DNA of 64,000 nt from Phymatolithon calcareum (Eukaryota > Rhodophyta > Florideophyceae > Hapalidiales): positions 1,240,001-1,304,000 of the forward strand of contig OZ345380.1 of NCBI GenBank assembly GCA_977006965.1, read 5' to 3'. Below are positions 28,605 to 39,494 of the stretch, piece by piece (positions within the stretch are counted from its first letter, which is position 1; each line of letters opens with the position of its first letter). Position numbers and translations under genes: made by a program. Under the pieces are notes generated by a model. It was not told where the DNA came from, ran no database searches, and saw nothing but the letters and a program-made list of their open reading frames with translations.

Positions 28605-29593
28605 GAACTCTGCCTCCGCGTGGTCGAAGGGCCTCACAGGCATGGCGCGTGTCTCATCCAGGCAATTGAGCCGAAATCCGAAGAAGTCCCCACCTTCACT
28701 TACTGAAGTAACTACCTTATATACTACACTTATATACTACACCCTACGCGAAAGACAGCGCTACAGCGCATAGACGAACGAGAGACACGTGCCCGTATGG
28801 CCCAACAGATCACTTACTAGGAGCAGTATAACTAGCGCTGTCCAAGTTGTGCGGCGTACTGTCGCGAGAGGAAAAGCGACCGCCCTGGGACAGCGACATA
28901 ACAGCGGGCACGACAATAGGGCAGACGCTCGCATCAAAGCCCATGAGTTATGCGAAGAGGAGCATTACCGAACTAGCGTGTAGATGCTAGAGAGCCTGAT
29001 ACTGCCACTATTTTGAATATGAACAAGGCCGTCATGAGTGGATTGATGAAGGTACAGCATGGAGCACATTTATTGCAATCCTTGTTGCAAGGTCGCACGA
29101 TGAACATCAGTTATTGGGGATTACGCAAAGATCTGCAACCGTTAGCAGTCATACTGTTCCGACCTCTGTATATAAGCTACCAAAGCATCTGCTTACGCTG
29201 GAGGTAACTTTCGGTGTGCTAAGCATATTTGCCTGGGTTCTGTCACCTGAAGAGAATCCACCTCTGGTCTCCTTCGGGACATCGTTGGGGAGAAAATAAT
29301 CTACTGTGTTCTTCCACGCGCAGAATTCAGGTTTACAAGGATTCCTTACACTTCCGTGCCTGGAAGTGGGTTGGCAACAGTCTGGACCATAGCCAGGAGA
29401 TCGTCAAGTGCTGGCTTAGTTTAGGCGCTGTCCTCTTCTGAGACTTTGTTTTCGATGTTACATTGCGCGTTTTAACAAACGCGACGGGCAAGCGCTTCTG
29501 CTATAGACTGATAGAAAGACGGACAGGCGTAACCCTTATGCAGAACCTGTCAACTGTAATGACCAATTAGAAAAGAACAATAACAGCATCTGC

Positions 29594-29873
29594 ACCGGTG
29601 TAGCGCCAGTCTCGTAAGCTGATACGCTTCTACCCAGTAATATTCTGCTCTGCTAGCTATACATTGCGGGTTCGAGTCCCGCCGAGTTCCTTACTGACCA
29701 GCGCGAGGGACAGCGTGCTCGATAGCCTAGTGTCGCGCTTCGACAACGTCCACTACGTTCCGCACATTGCTCAATATAGACCAGGAGAGAAAAAATCGGG
29801 AGAGCCCGAAAGGAGGGAAGAAAGAAACCAGCAAACCCTAAAAAACAAGCAGACAAAATAAGCATGTAGGTAA
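29594..29873 (+). repeat. tRNA-like SINE candidate
   Basis: A pol III-type A box (TGTAGCGCCAGT, 29599-29610) and B box (GGTTCGAGTCC, 29669-29679) are present. The B box sits in a perfect T-arm with GCGGG/CCCGC stem and a 7-base loop. There is no 5' strand to pair with the 3' acceptor, and the box spacing is long, so it is not a functional tRNA. The following sequence ends AGCAAACCC...AGCATGTAG, resembling the segment ending near 28322 that also starts GGTGTAGCACCAGGCTC (28158). That suggests a dispersed family. Confidence 0.4.
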
Positions 29874-30987
29874 ATTACAGGGTATTAGCGGCCACTTTGA
29901 GACAAACAAACGAAAAGGGAAAATAGACAGGAGTCGAGAAATCTTAAAGCAGAAGGTGTAAAGTGCGGCGGGGGATGCCGCATCAGTTCCAAATCGGTAC
30001 TCTACCACAACGTACAGAGAAAGAAGCCAGCGGCGAAGCGGCAGTAGGCGTGCGCTGGAAGGAAGCAACTGACGAGCGGCTGTACATACGTAGTGCCACG
30101 ATGGATCCTCGTGTCCTGTAATGCACGCACCCACAGGCGTCAAAGGATCACCTTCGTTGCTGTGAGGCGACGCGCCCCACAAGCGACGCGCAGGAGGCAC
30201 TCCGGAATTCCCGAGTGCCTTCTCTGGTTTCTCCACCGATCTTCACGTTGACTTGCAAGCCGCAGTCCAGCTTCCGAATGTATCGATAGAATGCTTTACT
30301 TTTTAAAGCTCCCAACACCTCAATCTGCGTAGCAGGGTAGCTCCTCATTGTCTTTGTCGTGAGTATCCAGGAACCGATCGACTTGTTCAGCTCCCTAATG
30401 AGACGACGGCAGATGCCGGACGTCCATACAACTTGTCTAGGCAGAAACTCCGATGGGATGTGTGACTTCGGTAGGAATGGTCCAGTCCAATGGTACGCAA
30501 TGGACGGTTGCTCGGCAGTGTGAATGCGATGCTGACTTTCGTCGGAAGAGTAGGTTTATCTTTCGATATAATTGGGGGTTAGGTTCTGGTTGGTAAAGTT
30601 GATAGTGGTGACTTTCTCGAGAAAGACTTCGATCACCGCTTAAGTAGTCTCTACATCGCTCCATCTACCTCTGACTGTCTATCTACATTCTCGCAAGGTA
30701 TACGAAGTGGCAGCGCGCGACACAATGCGTTTCACACCGTTCGTAATCCGCGCCAGTAGACTTTCTTGGCTCACAGTCGGTCGACATTGCTAGCAGGCAA
30801 CGGTACTTCCATTCGACTGTCGGTCCCCAACGGATTGATAAACTCGCTGTCGGTGGTTAGCGAGACAGACTTCTATCATAGAAAGCAGTGACATGATGTC
30901 GGTCACGCTCTACTCTCCCAACATCTCCTTGATTCGAATTTCTGCTTTCGACATTATTCAAACCGGCCACCTCAACTTCCTTTCTGA

Positions 30988-33199
30988 ATGGACAAGTTCG
31001 CACAGGAGATGGAGAAGGCACCACATCACAAGTCAAAGAATCCCGCAATTTTGATTGCAGACGACGTTCAACTGCAAGCGACCAACTCCATCGGAATGCA
31101 ATGGCTTCTTGATGCAGCGACGCGTGGGCAGGGAGAATTGAATGACATGGAACACGAAAAAGGGAAAAAGCGAGGTCCCCATCCACCCTTGACTATTCAA
31201 GCGAAAGTTCCGGCTAGCAGACGATGAACTCCACGAAACAAGACGCCTGAAATACCTAGGTAAAACCATAGACAACAAGGGAGTCACTGAGCACGCAACG
31301 CTGAATAGAGTCAGGAAGGCGAAGGAAATTTTCCTGGGTCTCCTGGATGTAGGAATGAACGCCTGGGACCTAGCCACAACGGAGAACATTGCGATCTACG
31401 AGACTCTCACGCAATGCAGGTGGGAGTACGCCCAGGGTAAGGTGTAGGGCGTAATGCCCTACACCTTACCCCGTTGCCGAGATCTAACCAAGCGCAAATC
31501 GACCAGACAAAAAGCTTGTTCTACTCCCTCACTGTAGTGCGCTTCGCACTCCGTCTGCAGAGCCGAATGAGAGCCCTGTGTAAAATCACGAAACCGGAAA
31601 TTTGAAGGTTATAATTGAGTGTACACTTCGCCCAGCGGCTGATGAAGGCGAAACAAAAAATCAAGAAGAAGCCAGACTACGGAGGAAAATCCGAAGACCT
31701 GCACTATGCAGAGAGGGATATTATGTAGCTGACAAAACACGACCTCCTAAGCGGGTAGACTCATCGATCTACACGCAGAATGGTGACCCCCACGGAGGAG
31801 AAGCGCCGCCTCTGTTAACCATGGGGACAACCAGAGGAAGGCTGAAGTGTGACTTTATAGGAAATGGAAACGTAGCATACGGGAAGCTTCTCTGGTATCG
31901 CCAGGTACTGGCGTTGAGGGCTTCTAAAATAAATATTTACAATTCCCCCCTTTTTGAAGCAACTGATTAGTTTTTTATTTGAGAGCCCTAAGTAACTCTC
32001 CTAAGACTGTACGGGAGCAGCTTTGCGGCACTTGTTCATTCTAGTATATCGCCTGGTCACTAACACAGGGACAAGTCGTTTTCCATCCCCCCGTATTGAA
32101 TTTATTGTTGCGCAAAACAATACCTATTTCTAATTTTTGAACGCAACGCAATTCTACCACCGGATATCAAGATATGGACGCACGGAATCGTCGGAGAAGT
32201 TCCACAACAATTTGTCTGTGATGTAAATCATAGAGAACGCGTCTCGGCACCGAATGCCCCCGGATGGCCTCTTGGTCTATGTCGACGGGGAGGAACACGC
32301 GTACACAACCACACCGACTGCCTCGAAACAGCAGGACAATCTCAATCCCCTGTTCTGTGGAGTTGGCATTTTGGTGCTTCGCGGCGAAGCTGTGGTCTTA
32401 CAAGTAGGAGAGGCGGCTGGGGCTGCTGGATCCTCGTCCACTCCGAGTCTTTTGTGACCGTACAAGCGTTTCAGGCAGCATGGAACTCTACCGATATCGC
32501 GCGGCAGCACCATATGATTGTTCACGGACAGCAAGTGTTACATAGATTCGATCAACGGGCAACCGCAGATGTTTTGGGAGATGGTGCGGAAAGTATGGAT
32601 TCTTAAAGAATACAAGTTACACGAGGTTTGGACATCGAGTCACTTCGGCGTCCCAAAAAATGAGACCGCTGACTCGGTCGCAGGAAGGGGAATTTTGAAA
32701 TCGAGTCCGTCAGCACATCAGGCGATACCTTTCAGTTTGGGAGCGACACGATCTATTATCAAGCCGCCTTGCAGAAGCAGACCAGTGGCCATCGAGAAAG
32801 ATCGGTACATCTCACGAAGACGTGCCGAGGAGATACTCTATCATCTCATAGCGAGTTGTTGTCCGCACGCTTTAACCGTGGCGATAACGAGAATGAACAG
32901 TGCGGTTCCAAGGAAACAGAGGTGGACCCCACCTGTGGTATAGTGCTAAAACTGCCTTCGCGCACCTGTGCGAATGTTTCAGTACGTTGAGGTCGACGGT
33001 TTGAGTTCTGTCAGAAGCAAGAATTGAATTACGTTCCGCGAAGTGCACACGGATTTCGGCGTGTCGTGGTGTGCCGCAGTACTCGTGGGAAGCAGTTACA
33101 CGAGTACCCAGAATGAATCAAGTCCAGAAGCATTTTAGAGGTTGAGTAACGTACACTTCGTGTAACTCATATATCCTGCAATGAAGAAAGAAAGAGGTG
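30988..33199 (+). mobile_element. Decayed LINE: reverse transcriptase, RNase H and 3' tail
   Basis: In order on the plus strand and across several frames: an RT catalytic box remnant, ILIADDVQLQAT, at about 31050; thumb-region sequence RRLKYLGKTIDNKGVTEHAT to about 31430; a linker including DKTRPPKRV; and an RNase H domain with LLVYVDGE at 32270, FTDSKCYIDSIN at about 32520 and SHFGVPKNETADSVAGRG at about 32640. A C-terminal CGSKETE motif follows near 32910. The element ends in TGCAATGAAGAAAGAAAG. The domain order matches I/Tad-type LINEs that encode RNase H. It is multiply frameshifted, with a hairpin inserted at 31436-31470. Confidence 0.75.
31436..31470. repeat. Perfect 15-bp hairpin inside the LINE relic
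   Basis: GGTAAGGTGTAGGGC, loop GTAAT, then the exact reverse complement. It interrupts the RT thumb reading frame (…YAQGKV stop), so it arose after the LINE inserted, perhaps by template switching. Confidence 0.8.
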
Positions 33200-34567
33200 C
33201 ACACAATTCTATTCTGGTCGGGCTGCTCGGTGACAATGCATTATTAGTTTTGTAAAAGAAAGAAGGATTACTCATTTATCCAATATGATATTTTACGCAC
33301 CCTCGAACGTAGAATGCTACATTCCCCAACTTGTGTTGGCGGCGTTCCGATTGCTTTCGCTTTCAATATTGAAATCATCGTCATCTGTTGGGTACAGCAG
33401 TGACCAGGGAGTCGACGTCATGTAAAGGCCCACTGCGTGGAGGAAGAGAATAAATATGATTTGATACTGCTATTGATGGCAGCTGCAGCGCTGAACGTCA
33501 ACAGCGATAAGTCTACAGTGCTGTAGTTGCAGATGACCGCGACGACTGCTGGAAATGGAGATAAAACAAGCAAGGGACGTTCGCGTGTTTCACGCCGTAG
33601 TAGCCGGTATTCTTGTTGCCCTATGTATATGTGTATGTCAAATGTCTGCAAAACCATCGAAAATCCCTGGACAACATCTCAGTAGCTGCGTCAACGCACA
33701 ACACTGTACAGAACATGGTGGATGGAAAGCCACCCTAGTGCTGTACCATATCATATGTCATCCCGTTACAGAAATTCTCGTCGTTGGATAGAAGTAGTGC
33801 CATTAAGTCTTCAAGCCAACCATGCAATTGCAACACAACCACCCATGGTGTCAACAAGCCCCTGTTGTTGGCGAAAATTTTGTTTCCGGTTGGTCACCAC
33901 ATTGGGCCGCCAAATTTGTCTTTTGCATCTGGGGGTCAGGAGAAACGAGAATCAAGGAGGAAAATTCCCTGGAGAATTTTCCTTCTGGGTACTTAATTCT
34001 CGCCTTTGCGAAGCCGATTTCTATAATTCTCTACCATGGTACAGTAGTAGAGCATTTGAAATCCACGTCGCAAAGGCATTGAGCCACCGTCGGAGTAAAT
34101 CTTCCCCTGAAGTTATGATACTCTGCAATCAAAAATGTGAAAGACGATGCTTTTCTGAACAACTCAATTTACATGATTAATCACGTTTGAACCGCCCCTT
34201 TCGGTCTCCTTTTTCAATTTGGATCCCAGCTGCGTAAGCAGGCCTCTCATAGAAACACAGCACTGCTGCACCAAATTCGCTGTTACTGCTGTGTGTATGA
34301 TACTCCCCGGGATTGAAACAAATCGAAGAAGCATACGTGGAAATTTATTAGTACAGCTGTAGGTCCTACAGTAGGACCGCAAGCTTGCCCCCACGCTCGC
34401 GGCGGTAACACAGATTGCGATTCTCACCAGCAGTTGTAATTTACGTTAGGGGACCGCGTGCCCTGCTCTCTCTCACTTTCGAACTGCACGAAACCGACTT
34501 CTCTCTTTTCGCTGTGCGCCATTGTCTCCTCCCTGAATAAGGCTATCTTCGGGCGGACTAACGCAAC
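33200..34567. other. Intergenic, upstream of the TMBIM gene
   Basis: Nothing coding is recognised. The final 150 bp before the TMBIM start are richer in pyrimidine (CTCTCTCTCACTTTC at 34467) and probably contain its promoter and 5' UTR. Confidence 0.35.
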
Positions 34568-35323
34568 ATGGCGAAATTCGGTGAGGCCAGCGCCGCGGCC
34601 GCATCGCCGCCGCATAACTACGATGCCGAGGCCGGAGGCGTGAAAGTCGGCACGGCGGACACCGCCGTCCGTCTCGGGTTTCTGCGGAAGGTGTACACCA
34701 TCCTGACAATCAACTTCGGTATTACGGTATTGTTCGCTTGTTTCTTCTCCTTCGTCATTCCGGTTCGAGACTATGTTGCTGCGAATTGGTGGTTGGTGCT
34801 TGTCGGGATTGTCATCGTCATTGCGAGCTACTTCGCTATGGCATGTTTGCGTGTGAAGCCTCCGTGGAACGTTGTTCTTCTCGGTTGCTTCGTCCTTGGT
34901 TTCAGTCTCATGATAGGGACTATTTGCGCGGCATATTTCAAGAACGGCTGGGGTGCCGTTGTGCTGCAGGCGTTTTGCGCTACCGCTGCTACTTTTATCG
35001 CAATTACCGCATATGTGCTCATAACTAAGAAGGACTTCTCGTACCTCGGCGCATTTCTGTTCGGTGCGTTGGTCATTCTCATCGTTTTGTCGATCCTCAC
35101 GTTTGCCGTGGGACTCGTGAGCTCGAAATTGCACAGATGGCTGGCGTTTGGCGTTTCTGTGTTTGGCGCTCTGGTTATGGTGGGATACTTGCTCTATGAC
35201 ACAAGCTTAGTTGTACACAGGTATGGACCAGACGACTGGCTTATTGCCGTCATTTGCTTGTACACCGACGTGAGCAACTTGTTCCTGTACTTGCTCAGTA
35301 TATTTTCGTTCGTACAAGGGTAA
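34568..35323 (+). CDS. Bax inhibitor-1 / LFG family (TMBIM) membrane protein
   Basis: A 251-residue protein with a 45-residue polar, Ala-rich N-terminus and seven hydrophobic segments. These begin with FLRKVYTILTINFGITVLFA and end with the family C-terminus YDTSLVVHRYGPDDWLIAVI followed by CLYTDVSNLFLYLLSIF. The acidic residues in YDTS and LYTDV match the paired Asp residues that act as a pH switch for calcium leak in bacterial and animal homologues. TMBIM proteins sit in ER or Golgi membranes and dampen stress-induced cell death and calcium release. Length and layout fit LFG4/TMBIM4 best. It is intronless, and the start Met follows AACGCAAC. Confidence 0.92.
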   Translation: MAKFGEASAAAASPPHNYDAEAGGVKVGTADTAVRLGFLRKVYTILTINFGITVLFACFFSFVIPVRDYVAANWWLVLVGIVIVIASYFAMACLRVKPPWNVVLLGCFVLGFSLMIGTICAAYFKNGWGAVVLQAFCATAATFIAITAYVLITKKDFSYLGAFLFGALVILIVLSILTFAVGLVSSKLHRWLAFGVSVFGALVMVGYLLYDTSLVVHRYGPDDWLIAVICLYTDVSNLFLYLLSIFSFVQG

Positions 35324-35959
35324 TATCGTCATGGCCACCACCGATTACGGGCTTCACATTCATCACATTCACACTCTTTACCTCTGTCTTTGAAGGCGCG
35401 CCGCTTGTCTATCTATTGCCACTGCCCTTCATTATCTGTACAACTGTCCATCGATTGAACACTCAAAAATTTCCCCATTAAATAGATTTCTGGCTTTCTC
35501 GCCTCGTGTCGATGTTCCCGTGTGCCGTAGTGTTATTCAATCAGTAGGTAAGGACCGTCCTGCGGCCCGCGCTGGTCATAAGGGTGATAGGCGCAACCAG
35601 CAGTACATTACATTCCTCAATCCTTGACAATTGGCGCTTAACTTTCCGGGTTTATTTTCAGGTTGCTAGGAAATGCGATGTGCTACAAGCAAGGTAGATT
35701 TTATGCTACCGAGTTGAATGTCGCCATGCTTTTGCTCGTGGAGCAGTCCAGTCACATGGATATGACTACGCGTGGACGAGGCTTGGACGAAATGACTTTA
35801 GCTGCAATCAAGGCGGCATGATCGCAATCACGGGATATTTGGATTCCAAATTTGGCGCGGTATTCGCACGTCACGCAGAAGCGTCACTGTTTTTGACGAT
35901 GAAAATCTTTTAGTAGTGCGTTCCACTGTGCACTACGTCTCATTTTCCCAGCCACATTT
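35324..35959. other. Intergenic 3'-3' gap
   Basis: This separates the convergent TMBIM and YeeE/YedE genes. It holds no recognisable gene or repeat. Confidence 0.4.
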
Positions 35960-36892
35960 TCAGAAGCCGACGTTATCTGCCAGTCGAGCTGCTGCTGTGC
36001 CCCCCGCAAACACAGCTGCTCCGAATGCGGCAATTTGCCAACTGGGCCATGCACCCGCATACACGAAGGCCGGTCCAGGACATATGCCCAGCATTCCCCA
36101 ACCGGCGCCGAACGCAGTCGCACCGACGAGCAAGCGTTTCGTGATACCAGACTTTACTGGTGTGACATCGCGCAACCCGGCAGCAGCCAGTGGCAATGCG
36201 CCGACAAACACGAACGGCAGAGACGCTTCCCACGCAGGGCCTATAGTTAGAAACGCAGCCGTTTTGGCAGGCGATGCCATGCCGGACACAACCAGACCGG
36301 CCCCGAATGCCGCGCCAAGTGTCACATGCAAGGCGGCCATGACTACTCGTTTCGCCCGACTCGAGCGCTTCGCCAATGCTGCGAGCACGGGGGGTACGAA
36401 GGCGCTCGCCGCGACCAGTCCGAGCAGTAGCGGAAGTTCCGTTCGAGTAGGCAGTATTGCCTTGGCTGATGCTGGAGGCAGACGGTAAATGTCGGTCAAG
36501 GCCGTGGTCGTGGCAACGAGAGCACCAGACAGCATGAAAATGATAGTGGCCGTAAGACTGCGCGGACGCAGACGGGCTATGCCGCAGATGGCGTGACCGG
36601 AGGTGCAACCATTGGCAAGGCGGCTGCCGGCGCCCACGAGGGCACCGGCAGACAGGAGCTTGGCAGGGCCGACGAATGACAGCATGGGGACTTGCAGTGG
36701 AGGAAAGTAGGGATGTAACAGTGTTCCAGAGGTTGCTAAGCCCGCGAGGAAGAAGGCTGCTGGTGCGAAAGATGTGGCGCGGAAGAACATGCCGGAGATT
36801 CCGGTGACCCTCTGGTTTATGCGGGCGTTGTGGTAGGCGGAAAGGCCGATGCAGAGCCCGCCTAGCAGTGAGTGCACGGGGGTGAAAGGCAT
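35960..36892 (-). CDS. YeeE/YedE-family sulfur (thiosulfate) transporter
   Basis: A 310-residue, very hydrophobic protein with about nine membrane segments. The two halves of the YeeE/YedE (Sulf_transp) domain each bear a hallmark loop: GSRLANGCTSGHAICG (89-104) and FGAGWGMLGICPGP (261-274). The conserved cysteines in these loops relay thiosulfate through the TsuA/YeeE channel of bacteria. The family is mainly bacterial, with scattered copies in algae and fungi, so ancient transfer is likely. No separate TusA/YeeD protein lies nearby. Without a clear N-terminal presequence the membrane cannot be named; plasma membrane or plastid envelope are both possible. It is G+C-rich compared with its flanks. 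Confidence 0.9.
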   Translation of the reverse strand: MPFTPVHSLLGGLCIGLSAYHNARINQRVTGISGMFFRATSFAPAAFFLAGLATSGTLLHPYFPPLQVPMLSFVGPAKLLSAGALVGAGSRLANGCTSGHAICGIARLRPRSLTATIIFMLSGALVATTTALTDIYRLPPASAKAILPTRTELPLLLGLVAASAFVPPVLAALAKRSSRAKRVVMAALHVTLGAAFGAGLVVSGMASPAKTAAFLTIGPAWEASLPFVFVGALPLAAAGLRDVTPVKSGITKRLLVGATAFGAGWGMLGICPGPAFVYAGAWPSWQIAAFGAAVFAGGTAAARLADNVGF

Positions 36893-39494
36893 GACGGCGA
36901 TTGAGGTTCGAGATGGGTTTGTGGTGCCGAGCGATTTATTCGGAGCTTTGAGACAGGTACAGGGCCGATATGGGTGATATGAAGTTTAAGGAGGAGCGTG
37001 AACAAGAGCTTGTGTGCATGCTTGCAGCATGCAGGCAAGATGTAACATTTGTCGATATCATTGTGCTTCTTTCCGTAATTAACAATTCGTAATGGGAGTT
37101 ACAGGTATTTATTAGAAAAATAAAGCAGTACATTCCGTTGTGTTTATCGGCGAAACAAGATTGGAGGGAGGCAGTTTAACAGAAAGAGTAACCAATATGC
37201 ACAGTTTACATACTGCACATATTGGTTACTCATTCTCGGCACTGCAGCGGATTTTTTATTTTCCTGCACAATTGCAGAGGTACAGTATTTTCCGCTATCG
37301 GAGGTACAGAAATAACGTCGCGGATCTAAAGAATAGAATAAATGTTCCAAGACCACTAGCAGACCAATCGAGCCGGCGATATTGCCTTCAACATGCTTCT
37401 GTAGCTAGTAGATGGGCGGCCGAAAGAAACCGTGCAGGTCGAGGCTTCCATTCGTCCCAATTCTTGCTTGATGGAGCCATAGCTCCACGCAGTTTGTCGA
37501 GTTTTGTTTTGTGAAATGCCCTCATTCTCCATCTCCTTCAATCAGTTTGGTCTCATATCAGACGGCGCCATGACAAGTACCCGTTCTTCCCACGTCGAAA
37601 AGCAAACCAGAGCGGAGTGTTATTCTGATGCTAGTTTGAGCGCTTGGTTACCCAGTGCAAAAGAAAACATCAATAGAGAAGAGCAACAGGGCGCAACACC
37701 CCGCTCTATGCCCTCATCGTGCAGTCGTTTTCTTTTCCACTCCTCCCAGATGCCGTTCTCGTTCATCAGAATCCTGGATGACGCCCAGTTGTCCATCGCG
37801 TCTGGGTTGTATTGTTCGGTCCTTGGAAGGACTTGACGGCAACCGACGCTGGATACGAAACTAGTCGACCAGACGACCAACCGGCGGGCACAGCGCTCGG
37901 TTGCAACCGACCGAGCACTGTTCTTCGGTTTGTTATGGGTTGCGACAGCATCTCAGCCGATGCTTGTTGCCGCTTCTGCAGTCAAATTGTTGCACGTAGC
38001 AAACGTACGTCATTTCATGTACTGTGCAGGTTTTCCACATTTTGAGAGAAACAAAGTGTCGCAAAAAAGGCGAGTACTTGCCTTTGTAGTCACGTGATTA
38101 CAAGTTTTACGACAATCTACAGCAAACGCACCAATAGCGCAGAAATTCCATAAACACATCAAGTATGGCACCATTTTGCGACAAACCGGTCAACCGACGA
38201 GTAGCATGTTGTCATCATCGGCCGCTTCTCGGGTGCAATCGAGACCGCGGCGACGAAAAGACAAACCGTCCGAAAAGTCAAATCGTTGGTGGCAGGACGA
38301 GCGTGGGACGGACTAAAGGTTTGGGAAAATCCAATTGTCAGTTAGCTTTGATATAAGACGGCAACAAACCGGGCCTGGTTTACATCCAGTAGTTGCAATG
38401 GCGCCTGGAGGAACCAATGCCTTAACTCTGCTTCGACCTTTTCCGCTACAGCGGTCATTATTCTATGCAGAGCTTCTTGACTTGACATTTCATTTCGTGA
38501 AAAGCCGACAAAGTTCGGGTACCATGCTGAGGTTTTCCCACCCCGAATAGTACGCTTTACACACAACGTCAAGATTCAGTCTCGGAGAGATACTCGGTGG
38601 TCGCTGCGAAGGAATTGCCGATGACCAAATCGCATTATCGTCGACTGAGCCTTAGCATTGAGGATTGCACCGCAACGCGGTGATATGAGTCTTGTGGGAC
38701 AATAATGCAGTACCCATCGCGGGAGTCGTATTGTAACCGTGAATTGTTGGTACGTTGTACCAGTGCGGCAAATAGTGAGATGAGGAACGAAGTACCGAGT
38801 GGATATTGGGATGAAGTGCAATTGAGGTTGGCGGGACGGGGAGCTTCGATGGAGCGAGAAGCAGCCTTTGTGCGACGCAGACCGACTGTAGTGCTGGCTC
38901 TATTAGCACGATATCGACCGTTGCCTTTTTTGCATCAATGAACTTCCCGACATTCTCCAAATTTCCAAAAAAAAACCCAATGCGCCAGGTTCTGTGCTCT
39001 TGCTTTTTCACATAGAATTCCCTGGACACATTTGTTTAGAAAGGAATTTTGTCTTGGCAGGGTCGGGGACTGAACCACTATTCCCGATTTCGGCTCTCGT
39101 ATGGCAAACGCATTAGCGAGAGCCATTGCCCATTGCGCCTCCACATCCCGAGTCTCATCAGCTTGATATAAGTCTGTGGAAATTAAGGCTTGGCCATATC
39201 TCTAGCCGATGATCCGACTTGTCCTGGCTTTTGAAGCAATGCCAGTTCACAGTACCAACGAGCAGATACGATAAGCTTTTTTCAACATTCTGATTGGACA
39301 TCTCTCATTAAATAGGGCATTCTTAGCAAGTCTGAACGAGCTCTTAAACGATTCTGATATCAGTTCAGCGAGGCCCAGTCTCCGTTTCCGACAGTCATTG
39401 CTTCCTGAAAAGTGGAAGGCCATTTAATTAAGCTTTTGACCTGACAAGTCCAGAACATGCGAAACCAAGAAGAATCCGGCTTCAAGTGATCATG
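36893..39494. other. Gene-poor region
   Basis: No convincing gene. It contains one perfect hairpin (37187-37230). The sequence around 37860-38300 is G+C-richer with short ORFs that have no recognised family. The 3' end of the NEDD8 E1 gene borders it. Confidence 0.4.
37187..37230. repeat. Perfect 13-bp hairpin
   Basis: AGTAACCAATATG (37187-37199) and its exact reverse complement (37218-37230) are separated by an 18-base loop that is itself partly self-complementary. Confidence 0.7.

Noticed and set aside
29594-29690. Functional tRNA gene
   Set aside because: No 5' acceptor strand complementary to the 3' side, and the A-to-B box distance is too long.
34424-35134. 236-codon minus-strand ORF
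   Set aside because: Antisense to the TMBIM gene, whose membrane segments and C-terminal motif are unambiguous.
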